Shown: one piece after another, positions 17,293-26,899 of the stretch
Numbering within the stretch: the first letter of the stretch is position 1
Layout of the letters: each line of letters begins with the position of its first letter
Origin: Moraxellaceae bacterium
Lineage (GTDB): Bacteria > Pseudomonadota > Gammaproteobacteria > Pseudomonadales > Moraxellaceae
Assembly (NCBI GenBank): GCA_004173455.1
Contig: SECL01000019.1
Coordinates: 1 to 64,000, forward strand
Direction: 5' to 3'
DNA length: 64,000 nucleotides
Notes under the pieces: model-generated
Told to the model about the DNA's origin: nothing
What the model saw: the letters and a program-made list of their open reading frames with translations, nothing else
The model's database searches: none
Made by a program: the position numbers and the translations under genes

Positions 17293-18852
17293 CTAAACGT
17301 CTTTTCTACGCATGTGAGGAAATAAAATCACATCACGGATGCTGGCAGCATCAGCAAATAGCATCACCAGACGGTCCACGCCAATGCCCTGTCCTGCGGT
17401 TGGTGGCAAGCCGTATTCCAGCGCTTCAACAAAGTCGGCATCGTAATGCATGGCTTCATCATCACCGGCGTCTTTTTCGGCTACTTGCGCTTGAAAGCGT
17501 TCGGCCTGATCAATCGGGTCATTTAACTCACTAAAGCCATTGGCCAGCTCGCGCCCACCAATAAAGAACTCAAAACGGTCAGTCACATGCGGATTGGTAT
17601 CGCTACGACGCGCTAAGGGTGAGGTTTCTGCCGGATATTCGGTAATGAATGTGGGTTGACGCAGTTTGGTTTCTACGGTTTCTTCAAACACAATGGTTTG
17701 CAGCTTACCCAGACCAAAGCCAGATTTTACCTGCTCTTTTAGGGTATTTTGCACGAAGCCAGCCAAAAACTCGCGGTCATTGACTTGGTCACGGGTCAGC
17801 TCTGGATTATTTTCCAGAATGGCATCCACCATGGAAATCTTTTTATAAGGTCCTTTAAAGCTAAATAGTTCGCCCTGATACGGCACATCAGTGCTGCCCA
17901 GAATATCAAGCGCCAGTTTTTCCAGCATGTTTTCAGTCAATTGCATCAGGTCTTGATAATCGGCATAAGCCTGATAAAACTCAATCATGGTAAATTCAGG
18001 GTTATGCCGTGTCGACACGCCTTCGTTACGGAAATTGCGGTTAATCTCGAACACGCGCTCAAAACCACCCACCACCAAACGTTTTAAATACAGCTCTGGT
18101 GCAATCCGCAGATAAAGCTCCATGTCCAGCGCATTGTGATGGGTTTGGAATGGACGTGCCGCCGCGCCGCCCGGAATCACATGCATCATTGGCGTTTCGA
18201 CTTCCATAAAACGCTCGCCAATCAGGTATTCACGAATACCGGCAATCACTTTGGCACGAATTTCAAAAGTCTTGCGGGTGCCTTCATTGACGATCAAATC
18301 CAGATAACGCTTACGGTACTTCATTTCAGTATCGTTAAGGCCATGAAACTTGTCTGGCAGTGGACGCAAGGATTTGGTCAGCAGTTCAAACTGCTCGATA
18401 TGTACATACAAATCGCCTTTGCCGGAACGACTGATATAGCCTTCAACTGCAATAATATCGCCCAGATCCAAGCCTTTGATACTGGCCAATGTGTCTGCGT
18501 CTAATTCCTTGCGCGCCACATATAGCTGAATACGACCTGTCATGTCCTGAATCACGATAAACGAGCCACGGTTGAGCATGACACGGCCAGCTACCTTGAC
18601 ATATACACGTTCAGCGTTATCGATTTCTTCTTTGCTTTTCGCAGCAAACTGGGTTTGCAAATCACCTGCGTAGTGTTCCCGCTTAAAGGTATTGGGCCAA
18701 GGACTGATACCTTTATTCCTGGCGTTTTCTTCAATGCTCTTGAGCTTGGCGTGACGCTGCGCAATTAAGTCGTTTTCAGAAATTTGCTGATCAGGGGTGA
18801 CTTGATCCGATGTGGCTTGACCTGAATTGTGCTGACCTGACTGCGTCATCAT
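17293..18852 (-). CDS. lysS: Lysine--tRNA ligase, class II
   Basis: LysS charges tRNA-Lys. The OB-fold anticodon-binding domain covers about residues 80-180 ([20 protein letters not shown]). The class II catalytic core follows: [22 protein letters not shown] (motif 1 region), [26 protein letters not shown] (motif 2), and [19 protein letters not shown] (motif 3). The 519-aa length exceeds the E. coli enzyme by a Gln/Ser-rich N-terminal extension ([16 protein letters not shown]), which may be a leader or a slightly early start. Confidence 0.97.
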   Translation of the reverse strand: MMTQSGQHNSGQATSDQVTPDQQISENDLIAQRHAKLKSIEENARNKGISPWPNTFKREHYAGDLQTQFAAKSKEEIDNAERVYVKVAGRVMLNRGSFIVIQDMTGRIQLYVARKELDADTLASIKGLDLGDIIAVEGYISRSGKGDLYVHIEQFELLTKSLRPLPDKFHGLNDTEMKYRKRYLDLIVNEGTRKTFEIRAKVIAGIREYLIGERFMEVETPMMHVIPGGAAARPFQTHHNALDMELYLRIAPELYLKRLVVGGFERVFEINRNFRNEGVSTRHNPEFTMIEFYQAYADYQDLMQLTENMLEKLALDILGSTDVPYQGELFSFKGPYKKISMVDAILENNPELTRDQVNDREFLAGFVQNTLKEQVKSGFGLGKLQTIVFEETVETKLRQPTFITEYPAETSPLARRSDTNPHVTDRFEFFIGGRELANGFSELNDPIDQAERFQAQVAEKDAGDDEAMHYDADFVEALEYGLPPTAGQGIGVDRLVMLFADAASIRDVILFPHMRRKDV

Positions 18853-19195
18853 CTGCCTCTAAGCGTTGGGGGAAAATAAGGCGGCAATCATAGCAGAAAA
18901 GCCCGATATTGGCAGCAAGCGGCTTGGTTTTTATGGACTTGCTAATAGAAATTTTACATGAAGCAGGCTGAACAGAAATTTTTGAAATTAAAGCAGGCCA
19001 TTTACTGTTCAGTACAACTTTTAACCTTAGGTAGGTAAAAAGCAGTCTTAATTCATACTCTGGTAGTGCTTTTAATACTCAACCTGAATTGAGGGTTAAT
19101 CATGTCGGGCGCAGTATGGATGGACACTTTTTGCAGACCGATGCTGTCGGTGTACCTATAAATTCTATTGATTCCCCACGTTGAGGATAGATCAC
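18853..19195. other. Divergent intergenic region lysS / zinc alcohol dehydrogenase
   Basis: About 340 bases hold the two divergent promoters. No ORF or RNA gene is seen. GAGGA at 19183-19187 is the ribosome binding site for the dehydrogenase and argues for its ATG at 19196 rather than the TTG at 19181. Confidence 0.5.
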
Positions 19196-20359
19196 ATGCG
19201 TGCATTAACCTACCATGGTGCCAAGGATGTTCGAGTTGAAACTGTTGCAGATCCTGTTATTCAGGAACCAGATGATGTGATTTTAAGAGTCACCGCCACT
19301 GCCATTTGTGGCTCAGACTTGCATTTATATCGCGGAAAAATACCTGCGCTTAAGGACGGTGATATTTTCGGCCATGAGTTTATGGGCATTGTCGAAGAAG
19401 TAGGTCCAGAAGTGACTGAAGTTAAAAAGGGTGACCGTGTAATTATTCCCTTTGTGATTGCATGTGGGCATTGTTTCTTTTGCGAGCATGATTTAACGGC
19501 TGCCTGTGAAAATACCAATCCTGACCGTGGCGCTATTATTAATAAAAAACAAATTCCACCGGGTGCCGCGCTATTTGGTTATAGCCATTTATATGGTGGT
19601 GTGCCCGGTGGCCAAGCCGAGTATGTGCGTGTGCCCAAAGGCAATGTGGGACCATTTAAAGTGCCGGGTTCGTTGTCGGATGAAAAAGTATTATTTTTGA
19701 CCGATATTTTACCAACGGGCTGGCAAGCTGTCGTCAATGCACAAGTGAAAAAAGGTTCCAGCCTTGCAATTTACGGCGCAGGTCCTGTTGGATTGATGGC
19801 TGCTGCCTGTGCGCGTTTGCTGGGTGCCGAGCAAATCTTTATGGTCGATCATCATGAATATCGCTTGCAATACGCCAAAGAAACCTATGGTGCGATTCCT
19901 GTCAATTTTGACAAAGTGGATGCCGCTGAGTTTATTATTGAAAATACCAACGGCAAGCGCGGTGTTGATGCCGTGATTGATGCGATTGGTTTTGAAGCCA
20001 AAGGCAGCATGATTGAAACCGTACTCACCAATTTAAAACTTGAAGGCTCCAGTGGCGCGGCTTTACGTCAATGTATTGCAGCAGTGCGCCGTGGTGGTGT
20101 GGTGAGCGTACCGGGTGTATACGCAGGGCCAATTCATGGATTCCTGTTTGGCGATGCGTTTGATAAAGGTCTTACTTTTAAAATGGGTCAAACCCATGTG
20201 CATCACTTTTTGCCGCAGCTTTTGGAGCATATTGAAAATGGTGATTTAAACCCTGAAATTATTATTACCCATCGCATGAAACTGGAAGATGCAGCCGAGG
20301 GCTATCGTATTTTTGAGCAGCGTGAACAGGATTGCCGTAAGGTGATTTTAACCCCTTAA
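19196..20359 (+). CDS. Zinc-dependent alcohol/formaldehyde dehydrogenase (MDR family)
   Basis: This medium-chain dehydrogenase of 387 aa resembles glutathione-independent formaldehyde dehydrogenase-type enzymes. The catalytic zinc site is [10 protein letters not shown] (Cys near residue 38) and [16 protein letters not shown] structural zinc-like cysteine cluster ([15 protein letters not shown]) follows. The Rossmann motif is [19 protein letters not shown] near residue 190. It oxidises an alcohol or hydrated aldehyde with NAD. It is a single gene ending at a strong hairpin. Confidence 0.92.
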   Translation: MRALTYHGAKDVRVETVADPVIQEPDDVILRVTATAICGSDLHLYRGKIPALKDGDIFGHEFMGIVEEVGPEVTEVKKGDRVIIPFVIACGHCFFCEHDLTAACENTNPDRGAIINKKQIPPGAALFGYSHLYGGVPGGQAEYVRVPKGNVGPFKVPGSLSDEKVLFLTDILPTGWQAVVNAQVKKGSSLAIYGAGPVGLMAAACARLLGAEQIFMVDHHEYRLQYAKETYGAIPVNFDKVDAAEFIIENTNGKRGVDAVIDAIGFEAKGSMIETVLTNLKLEGSSGAALRQCIAAVRRGGVVSVPGVYAGPIHGFLFGDAFDKGLTFKMGQTHVHHFLPQLLEHIENGDLNPEIIITHRMKLEDAAEGYRIFEQREQDCRKVILTP

Positions 20360-20416
20360 ATTGTAAGTTTTAATTTGTTGATTTTGAATTTTTAAATTAT
20401 TTTCTAACTTTACTCA

Positions 20417-20454
20417 CATAGCCATACTGATTAATCAGCATGGCTATTTTTTTC
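20417..20454. terminator. Bidirectional terminator
   Basis: CATAGCCAT-ACTGATTAATCAGC-ATGGCTATTTTTTT separates two convergent dehydrogenase genes. Confidence 0.8.
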
Positions 20455-20455
20455 C

Positions 20456-21484
20456 TTAGACCTTAATTACTGTTTTGCCAAAGTTTTCACCCTTAAGCAT
20501 GCCGTTAAATGCATCAACAGTTTTGTCCAGTCCTGCTATCACGTTTTCTTTGTACTTGATTTTGCCTTCTTTGAGCCATGTTGACATTTGCTGGTTAAAC
20601 TCAGGGTAATGGCTGCCATAATCATCAAATATAATAAAGCCTTGTATGCGAATACGTTTTTTCAGCAGTGTGCCAATAAAGCCGGGCAAGCGATCTGACC
20701 CTTGCGCCTGTTCCGTGGCGTTGTATTGCGACACTACCCCGCACAGTGGAATACGCGCAGCCGAATTGAGTAATGGCCACACCGCATCAAATACTTTGCC
20801 GCCGACGTTTTCATAATAAATATCAATACCATCGGGCACGGCTTGCTTTAATTTTTCGACAAAATTTTCATCATGGTGATCAATGCAGGCATCAAAACCA
20901 AGCTCCTCTACCGCATAACGGCATTTTTCGGCACCGCCTGCCACGCCGACAACACGGCAACCTTTAATCTTGGCAATTTGCCCCACTGTCGCCCCGACTG
21001 GCCCTGTGGCTGCGGCAACCACCAAGGTTTCACCTGCTTTGGGCTGGCCAATATCCAGTAACCCCATGTAAGCAGTAAAACCTGGCATACCCAAAATCCC
21101 CAGCGCCCACGATGGATGCTCAGGATTCATGCCTAAACTCTGGCATTGTTTGCCATCAGACACGCTATAACTTTGCCAGCCATTACCGGACAGTACCCAC
21201 TCGCCTGGTTTAAATTTTGGATTTTTACTCTCTATCACCTGACTAACCGTGCCGCCTACCATCACCTCGCCAATCTCAACAGGGGCTGCATACGATGGCG
21301 CATCGCTCATTCGGCCACGCATATAGGGATCAAGCGACAAATACACGGTTTTAAGCAACATCTCGCCATCTTTTAAGGCAGGAATATCGATGTCTTCAAT
21401 ACGAAAATCACTATGTTTTGGTTCACCCACGGGACGCGCGGCCAACACAATACGCTGGTTTTTGTGCTCGGTTGTTGAGGTCAT
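20456..21484 (-). CDS. NADP-dependent oxidoreductase, CurA/leukotriene B4 dehydrogenase type
   Basis: This is a zinc-free MDR enzyme (342 aa) that reduces activated alkenes (alpha,beta-unsaturated carbonyls) with NADPH. N-terminal YLSLDPYMRGRMSD and the NADPH-binding AATGPVGATVGQIAKIKGCRVVGVAGG are diagnostic, with IDIYYENVGG downstream. The ATG at 21484 is chosen because AGGAG lies 8 bases before it; a GTG two codons earlier is too close. It is divergent from a TetR regulator, with a palindrome in the shared region, so it is probably induced by electrophiles. Confidence 0.9.
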   Translation of the reverse strand: MTSTTEHKNQRIVLAARPVGEPKHSDFRIEDIDIPALKDGEMLLKTVYLSLDPYMRGRMSDAPSYAAPVEIGEVMVGGTVSQVIESKNPKFKPGEWVLSGNGWQSYSVSDGKQCQSLGMNPEHPSWALGILGMPGFTAYMGLLDIGQPKAGETLVVAAATGPVGATVGQIAKIKGCRVVGVAGGAEKCRYAVEELGFDACIDHHDENFVEKLKQAVPDGIDIYYENVGGKVFDAVWPLLNSAARIPLCGVVSQYNATEQAQGSDRLPGFIGTLLKKRIRIQGFIIFDDYGSHYPEFNQQMSTWLKEGKIKYKENVIAGLDKTVDAFNGMLKGENFGKTVIKV

Positions 21485-21634
21485 ATTCACTACTCCTGAT
21501 ATTTGCCGGTGTTAGAGCGGATAAAAATAAGTCTGGATTTCACGCTGAATGCCATAGTTCACTCCTACCCAATGACTGATCAACGCCTGATGAGTGAGCG
21601 TAAGAATGAATCGTGAAATTGCTTTACAGGCATT

Positions 21635-21673
21635 GTAGATCAGTTATACTTAAAAACAAGACGACTGGTCTAC
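21635..21673. promoter_or_regulatory. Operator region for the TetR regulator
   Basis: GTAGATCAGT (21635-21644) and ACTGGTCTAC (21664-21673) are inverted copies, 9 of 10 matching. The right half also contains the shorter palindrome AGAC-GACTG-GTCT (21659-21671). The half-site TAGAYC/GGTCTA resembles the box bound by NemR-type TetR proteins. It sits between the divergent reductase and tetR genes. Confidence 0.5.
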
Positions 21674-21755
21674 TTTTTGTATAGTGTGTGAAAATGCCAT
21701 AGCGTCACCCCTAGTTTGCGCACGATATATTTCCTTAAAAAATTTGAGCCACATA

Positions 21756-22433
21756 ATGAGCAATCAGAATACGCCTAGCCAACGGGTCAATAGCCAGACA
21801 GCCCCTCCTCCATCAATGCTGACTGGCCAAATTAAAAAGTCTGATGCTAAACGACTGCATATCTTACAAACTGGCCTAAATCTGGTCATTCGTAAAGGAT
21901 TTATCGGTGTGGGCTTGCAGGAAATTCTAAAAAACTGTGGCATTCCCAAAGGGTCTTTTTATCATTATTTTGCGTCCAAGGAAGCCTTTGGCTGCGAGCT
22001 GGTCAACTACTATATTGGCGATTACCAGATGCGCCTTAATGCCTTGTGGGAGAATGACTTAGCCAAAGATGAGCTGGCCTATAACAAACTGATTAATTAT
22101 TTTAGCCTGTGGATTGATGACCCTCAAACCCAATGCGGCTGGGCGGATAGTTGCCTGATTGTTAAACTGGCGGCAGAAGTGGCTGATTTATCAGAAGACA
22201 TGCGCTCTATTATGGCGCAAGGCGTAGAAGATTTAATCACACAAATTACATCAGTGTTAAATCAAGGCTTTGAAGATCAATCGATTAAGACCCAACCTAA
22301 CGCTGCTACTGCCGCCCAAGTGCTGTATCAAATGTGGCTGGGTGCGGCCTTGCTCAGCAAACTACAAAAGGACAAAGCGCCTTTACAGCATGCCTTACAT
22401 GCCACTCAGTTGATGCTGAATAATCAGCTGTAG
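21756..22433 (+). CDS. TetR/AcrR family repressor, NemR-like
   Basis: This is a TetR-fold DNA-binding repressor of 225 aa. The helix-turn-helix spans about residues 25-75 (GFIGVGLQEILKNCGIPKGSFYHYFASKEAFG). The ligand domain contains CGWADSCLIVKLAAEVADLSEDMR, with Cys residues that could act as sensors as in NemR. The frame is open upstream to 21684, but the MSNQN start at 21756 fits. It is the first gene of a unit with DJ-1 and probably MaoC genes and is divergent from the NADPH-dependent reductase, suggesting control of both. The inducer is inferred only. Confidence 0.88.
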   Translation: MSNQNTPSQRVNSQTAPPPSMLTGQIKKSDAKRLHILQTGLNLVIRKGFIGVGLQEILKNCGIPKGSFYHYFASKEAFGCELVNYYIGDYQMRLNALWENDLAKDELAYNKLINYFSLWIDDPQTQCGWADSCLIVKLAAEVADLSEDMRSIMAQGVEDLITQITSVLNQGFEDQSIKTQPNAATAAQVLYQMWLGAALLSKLQKDKAPLQHALHATQLMLNNQL

Positions 22434-22496
22434 ACAGAATAATTCAGTTTCGCATTTTAAACCCAACGTCCTATACACCATACGAGGAATAACAGC

Positions 22497-23183
22497 ATGA
22501 ATGTTTTAATGGTACTGACTTCACACGATCAACTGGGCAATACAGGTAAAAAAACTGGCTTTTGGCTAGAAGAATTTACTTCGCCTTACTATGTGTTTAA
22601 AGATGCAGGCGCCAATATTGTCATTGCCTCGCCAAAAGGTGGTCAACCGCCGCTAGATCCAAAAAGTGACGCGCCAGATGCCCAAACCGACTCGACACGT
22701 CGTTTTGCCAAGGACTCAGAAGCACAACAACAACTGGCCACGACCTTGCCATTAGATCAAATCAATGCTGCTGATTTTGACACCGTGTTTTATGCAGGTG
22801 GTCATGGACCTTTGTGGGATCTCACCAACGACCAGCATTCTATTCAATTACTGCAAGCATTTGACCGTGCTAACAAACCCATGGGCTTGGTGTGTCACGC
22901 GCCTGCAGTATTAAAAAATGTCAAAGCAGCCAACGGTGAATCGTTTGTTAAAGGTAAAAAGCTGACTGGTTTTTCCAATAGTGAAGAAGCAGCAGTGCAG
23001 CTAACCGATGTGGTGCCTTTTTTAATTGAAGATGAGTTTAAAAAACAAGGCGCGCATTATGAAAAAGGGGCTGACTGGAATTCTTATACAGTGGTTGATG
23101 GTCACTTAATCACCGGACAAAATCCTGCCAGCTCCGAGGCAGTCGCAGAGCAGTTGTTAGGCATGCTAAAAGCTCAGGCATAA
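22497..23183 (+). CDS. DJ-1/PfpI superfamily protein (HchA/YajL-like)
   Basis: This 228-aa class I glutamine amidotransferase-like protein has the nucleophile elbow GLVCHAPAVL (Cys near residue 138) and the YAGGHGPLWDL oxyanion segment near residues 97-107. The short N-terminal segment (MNVLMVLTSHDQLGNTGKKTG) matches the Hsp31/glyoxalase III-like branch. Such proteins detoxify methylglyoxal without glutathione or repair glycated targets. GAGGAATAACAGC before the ATG is a good ribosome binding site. It lies 64 bases after tetR, likely the same operon. Confidence 0.9.
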   Translation: MNVLMVLTSHDQLGNTGKKTGFWLEEFTSPYYVFKDAGANIVIASPKGGQPPLDPKSDAPDAQTDSTRRFAKDSEAQQQLATTLPLDQINAADFDTVFYAGGHGPLWDLTNDQHSIQLLQAFDRANKPMGLVCHAPAVLKNVKAANGESFVKGKKLTGFSNSEEAAVQLTDVVPFLIEDEFKKQGAHYEKGADWNSYTVVDGHLITGQNPASSEAVAEQLLGMLKAQA

Positions 23184-23356
23184 ATCATAACTATTTTGGG
23201 ATGTTAAGTAGTTCTGAGCTTTAACTCAGTTGTCGCTGGTGTTCAGCGCATGGCTTTATCTCAGCTAATCTGACGGCAACTGCAATAAGTTTTGACCCCA
23301 ACAAGCGTCTATTCAATAATAGACTGTTCTTTTTACCTAATGGATGATTGATTGGT

Positions 23357-23821
23357 ATGACCACCCCTTTGTATCCCAACGGCTTATTTCTCGATGATTT
23401 GAACATTGGTGACCGCTTTACCAGCCAAAGCTATACTTTAGAAAAAGAAAAATTGCTTGAATTTGCCAGTGAATATGACCCGCAGCCTTTTCACCTTGAT
23501 GATGAACTGGCCAAAGATACCCTGTTTGGTGGCCTTGCAGCCAGTGGCTGGCAAACTGCCTCTATTACCATGAAGCTATGGACAGAAACCCTTAAAATAG
23601 CAAACGGCCTGATTGGTATTGACTGTCATCTCAAATGGCCTACACCAACCCGTGCTGGCGATACCTTGAGAGTTGAAGCCGAAATTATTGATATTAAAAT
23701 TTCTAAAAGTAAGCCTAATATGGGCATTGTGACGTATCACAGCTTAACCAAAAACCAGCTTGACCAAGTGGTGCAAGACACGACCACCAAGGTTGTGGTG
23801 TTTAAAAAACAGCAAGCTTAA
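23357..23821 (+). CDS. MaoC-like hydratase/dehydratase
   Basis: This is a hot-dog fold protein of 154 aa. The (R)-specific hydratase motif region is FHLDDELAKDTLFGGLAASGWQTA, with Asp and His in the D-x(4)-H-type arrangement (YDPQPFHLDD). It probably adds water to a short enoyl thioester. The TTG at 23348 is in frame, but ATG at 23357 is the better start. It follows the DJ-1 gene by about 170 bases and may have its own promoter. Confidence 0.88.
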   Translation: MTTPLYPNGLFLDDLNIGDRFTSQSYTLEKEKLLEFASEYDPQPFHLDDELAKDTLFGGLAASGWQTASITMKLWTETLKIANGLIGIDCHLKWPTPTRAGDTLRVEAEIIDIKISKSKPNMGIVTYHSLTKNQLDQVVQDTTTKVVVFKKQQA

Positions 23822-23865
23822 AAAGAGTAAGTTGTTAACGCCTGACCCGCTTTGAAGTTTACTAC

Positions 23866-23927
23866 ACCTGACGCCAAAGCCACGTTGCATGACAGCACTC
23901 CATATCAAATCATCATGCAACGTCAGG
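23866..23927. other. Long imperfect hairpin
   Basis: ACGTTGCATGA (23882-23892) and TCATGCAACGT (23913-23923) are perfect 11-base inverted copies. CCTGACG (23866-23872) also pairs with CGTCAGG (23921-23927), so the right arm can form a 15-base stem with an 11-base bulge on the left. No T-run follows. It lies in the 340-base gap before rubrerythrin; terminator, attenuator or mobile-element remnant are all possible. Confidence 0.55.
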
Positions 23928-24160
23928 GTGCATTGTTCTGTTTATGCTGACAGTTTTGCCGCTATCGTTAGATCTAAAAACTAAGATCTAAAAAACCAAT
24001 CAGTTTTATAATAACTATCGTTTTTACATTTAAATCATTATACCCGATACTGGCTCTATCACTTAAGCAGCCAGCCTTGTATTCGCTTGCCACTTATACT
24101 TGCGCCTTAATTTTTAAACAGCTTAAGCAATAACATCTTCAATGATGAATGAGGACTCCC

Positions 24161-24652
24161 ATGCAAAACACCGAGATCAAAACGCCGTCTATCACAATTC
24201 AAAACCTTGAAGCTGCCTTTGCGGGTGAAGCCATGGCACACATCAAATATCGCTATTTTGCCAAGCTGGCACGTGAAATGGGCGATGAAGACACTGCAGG
24301 CATTTTTGAGGAAACTGCCAGTCAGGAAGTGATGCATGCTTTTGGTCATTTGGATTTGTTGTATCCAAAAGCAAAAATGACCCCTGCAAAATCACTTGAA
24401 ATTGCAATTGAAGGTGAAACCTATGAATACACCGAAATGTATCCCAAATTCCGCCACCTCGCCGTTGAAGAAGGCAATCAGGCAGCGGTGAGCGAATATG
24501 ATGAGCAAATTGAAGAATCCCGCGTGCATGCCGAGCAGTTTAAAGCCGTGCTGGAAAAAGCCGCCAAACGCTTTGCCGCGCTGACTACTGTCGAAAAACG
24601 TCATGCCAATCATTATCAAAATGCACTCGACAAATTGCGTGCAGGTGGTTAA
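24161..24652 (+). CDS. Rubrerythrin-like diiron protein
   Basis: This ferritin-like four-helix protein of 163 aa carries a diiron site for peroxide reduction. Iron ligands are visible in FAGEAMAHIKYRYF, EETASQEVMHA and EEGNQAAVSEYDEQIEESRVHAEQF. The rubredoxin domain that ends classical rubrerythrins is missing, but a free-standing rubredoxin gene follows 165 bases later and could deliver the electrons. ATG 24161 follows GAGGA; the ATG at 24149 overlaps that site. Confidence 0.9.
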   Translation: MQNTEIKTPSITIQNLEAAFAGEAMAHIKYRYFAKLAREMGDEDTAGIFEETASQEVMHAFGHLDLLYPKAKMTPAKSLEIAIEGETYEYTEMYPKFRHLAVEEGNQAAVSEYDEQIEESRVHAEQFKAVLEKAAKRFAALTTVEKRHANHYQNALDKLRAGG

Positions 24653-24817
24653 CGTGTGGCAAATTTAGAGCAATAACTCTTTTTTTGGGGTTTTGCACGG
24701 TTTTTTTGGATTTTTGGCGTTACAAATTGCCCTGTGCAATGGCACAATTCAGACATGCTGCCCTAGGCTTAACCCAGGGTCATGTTGCACTAAAGCAGCG
24801 TCGTTTTGGAGATGAAT

Positions 24818-24982
24818 ATGAAGAAGTATCAATGTATCGTATGTGGCTGGATCTATGATGAAGCCGAAGGCTGGCCACAGGATGGCATTGTGCCGGGCAC
24901 CAAATGGGATGACATTCCAGATGACTGGACCTGCCCGGATTGTGGTGTATCCAAAATGGATTTTGAGATGATTGAAGTTTAA
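24818..24982 (+). CDS. rubA: Rubredoxin
   Basis: This 54-aa one-iron electron carrier has both CxxC ligands: [10 protein letters not shown] (Cys6, Cys9) and [12 protein letters not shown] (Cys39, Cys42), with the family's WDDIPDDW between them. The start at 24818 has GGAG six bases upstream; an ATG at 24812 would leave no spacing. It transfers electrons from rubredoxin reductase (next gene) to AlkB/AlkM-type alkane hydroxylases, and perhaps to the rubrerythrin upstream. A hairpin separates it from rubB. Confidence 0.96.
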   Translation: MKKYQCIVCGWIYDEAEGWPQDGIVPGTKWDDIPDDWTCPDCGVSKMDFEMIEV

Positions 24983-24993
24983 GTATTTGTTAA

Positions 24994-25025
24994 GGCCATG
25001 TTCCAGTGTGTGCATGGCTTTTTTT
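24994..25025 (+). terminator. Hairpin between rubA and rubB
   Basis: GCCATG (24995-25000) pairs with CATGGC (25013-25018), followed by seven T. It may attenuate, giving more rubredoxin than reductase, because rubB starts only 36 bases later. Confidence 0.7.
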
Positions 25026-25060
25026 ATGCAATTGATTAATTTTATTGGGAAGATTTGCAG

Positions 25061-26257
25061 ATGAATCCAATTGTCATTGTTGGCTCAGGTATGGCCGGTT
25101 ATACCCTGGCTCGTGAGTTTCGTAAACTGGATAGCACCACGCCTGTCGTGATGATCAGTGCCGATGACGCGGTAAATTATGCAAAACCCACGCTCTCCAA
25201 TGCGTTGGTCGGCAACAAGCATCCAGACCAGATTGGACTGGGTGATCCGGCCAAAATGAGCGCGCAATTAAATATCAATATTCTGGCGCATACCACGGTT
25301 GATCAGGTGGACTGTGAAAACCATACGCTGCAACTTAAGCAGCAAAATGGCGAGCAAACCACACAAGCATATAGCAAACTAATTCTGGCTGTCGGTGCCA
25401 ATCCCATTCGCCTGCCGATTGAAGGCGATGGCGCAGACGATATTCATGTGGTGAATTCGCTGGCCGATTACCGGACTTTTCGCGATAACCTGTCCTTGCG
25501 CACTGACAAGCGTGTGCTGTTATTAGGCGCTGGTCTGATTGGCTGTGAGTTTGCCAATGACCTGAAAGCCACCGGCCACGATGTGACAGTGGTTGATATT
25601 GCACCGCAGCCTTTGGGTCGCTTGCTGCCGGCTGATACTGCTACGGCATTTCAGGCTGGACTGGAACATATTGGCGTGCAGTTTGCGCTCAATACCACCG
25701 TTCAAAGCATTCAGCGGGTTGCCAGTGCTCAGGGTCATCACGACTATGCAGTGCAACTAACCAATGGCACCAGTCTAGTAGTGGATATTGTGCTGTCAGC
25801 CATTGGCTTGCGTCCCAATCTGGAACTGGCACAAGCGGCCAGCATCAAAACCAGTCGCGGAATTATTGTTGATGCCCTACTACAAGCCAGCCAGCCGGAT
25901 ATTTATGCCATTGGTGATTGCGCAGAAGTCGAAGGTCACTTGCTGCCATTTGTGATGCCGATTATGCAACAGGCACGCGCACTGGCCAAAACACTAGCCG
26001 GTACAGCCACCCAAGTTCACTACCCTGCCATGCCGGTTGCAGTAAAAACCCCAGCAGCGCCGCTTACCGTATTGCCTGCGCCTGCTGATGTGCAAGTCAA
26101 TTGGGAAACCGAAAAACTGGATGATGGTATGATTGCCAAAGCCATGGATAGTGCAGGAACATTGCGTGGCTTTGTATTGCTGGGTGCCAGCGCAGGCAAG
26201 CAACGTATGGCACTTACCAAGCTGGTGCCAGACCTATTGCCCCTCGTCAGTGCCTAA
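25061..26257 (+). CDS. rubB: Rubredoxin--NAD(+) reductase
   Basis: This FAD-dependent pyridine nucleotide-disulfide oxidoreductase-fold enzyme of 398 aa passes electrons from NADH to rubredoxin for alkane hydroxylation. The FAD motif VIVGSGMAGYTLA is at the N-terminus, the NAD motif LLLGAGLIGCEFAND near residue 150, and the second FAD motif IYAIGDCAE near residue 285. The C-terminal domain matches rubredoxin reductases. Start ATG 25061 is preceded by GGGAAG. Gene order matches the rubA-rubB unit of Acinetobacter ADP1. Confidence 0.95.
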   Translation: MNPIVIVGSGMAGYTLAREFRKLDSTTPVVMISADDAVNYAKPTLSNALVGNKHPDQIGLGDPAKMSAQLNINILAHTTVDQVDCENHTLQLKQQNGEQTTQAYSKLILAVGANPIRLPIEGDGADDIHVVNSLADYRTFRDNLSLRTDKRVLLLGAGLIGCEFANDLKATGHDVTVVDIAPQPLGRLLPADTATAFQAGLEHIGVQFALNTTVQSIQRVASAQGHHDYAVQLTNGTSLVVDIVLSAIGLRPNLELAQAASIKTSRGIIVDALLQASQPDIYAIGDCAEVEGHLLPFVMPIMQQARALAKTLAGTATQVHYPAMPVAVKTPAAPLTVLPAPADVQVNWETEKLDDGMIAKAMDSAGTLRGFVLLGASAGKQRMALTKLVPDLLPLVSA

Positions 26258-26368
26258 GCTTAAAAAGCTATCGTCTAAATAGGTTAAGTCAACAAATCAG
26301 CCGTATAGATTTTGGGCATGAGCGTTTTAAAATAAGGCAGATTAACTGCCTTATTTTATAGGTGAAAC

Positions 26369-26899
26369 ATGACGGACTTATCAGAAAAAATTAAACTGAT
26401 TCAGGCTGATATCACCCAAATTACAGTAGATGCGATTGTGAATGCGGCCAATAACTCCCTACTGGGCGGTGGCGGCGTGGATGGGGCGATTCATAGGGCT
26501 GAGGGTGCAACAATCCTCAAACAATGCCAGCAAATTCGTGCCCGACAAGGCGGCTGTAAAACTGGTGAGGCGGTCATTACTACAGCAGGAATGCTTCCGG
26601 CAAAATTTGTCATTCATACCGTAGGACCCGTGTGGCATGGTGGCACACAACATGAAGATCAGCTCCTGCAATCCTGCTATAACCAGAGCTTAAAGCTGGC
26701 TGACCAGCACCAGTTAAGCAGTATTGCTTTTCCCAATATTAGTACCGGAATTTATGGTTTTCCCAAAGCACGTGCAGCCCGTCTTGCTGTACAGGTTATA
26801 TGCCAAGTATTGCCACAATGCCAATATTTACAGCAGGTTATCTTGGTATGTCACGATGCAGAAAATTATGCGCTGTATCAGGATGTGCTGAATAAATAG
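26369..26899 (+). CDS. Macro-domain protein (O-acetyl-ADP-ribose deacetylase, YmdB-like)
   Basis: This is a single macro domain, 176 aa, binding ADP-ribose and probably hydrolysing O-acetyl-ADP-ribose or ADP-ribosylated targets. Signature elements are [20 protein letters not shown] near residues 24-43, [10 protein letters not shown], and [19 protein letters not shown] near the C-terminus. AGGTGAAAC precedes the ATG. It sits between rubB and the esterase, where the known ADP1 operon has no such gene. Confidence 0.93.
   Translation: MTDLSEKIKLIQADITQITVDAIVNAANNSLLGGGGVDGAIHRAEGATILKQCQQIRARQGGCKTGEAVITTAGMLPAKFVIHTVGPVWHGGTQHEDQLLQSCYNQSLKLADQHQLSSIAFPNISTGIYGFPKARAARLAVQVICQVLPQCQYLQQVILVCHDAENYALYQDVLNK

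Noticed and set aside
24749-25015. 88-codon minus-strand frame over the rubredoxin gene
   Set aside because: It is a shadow: the plus strand encodes rubredoxin with both CxxC motifs and a good ribosome binding site.
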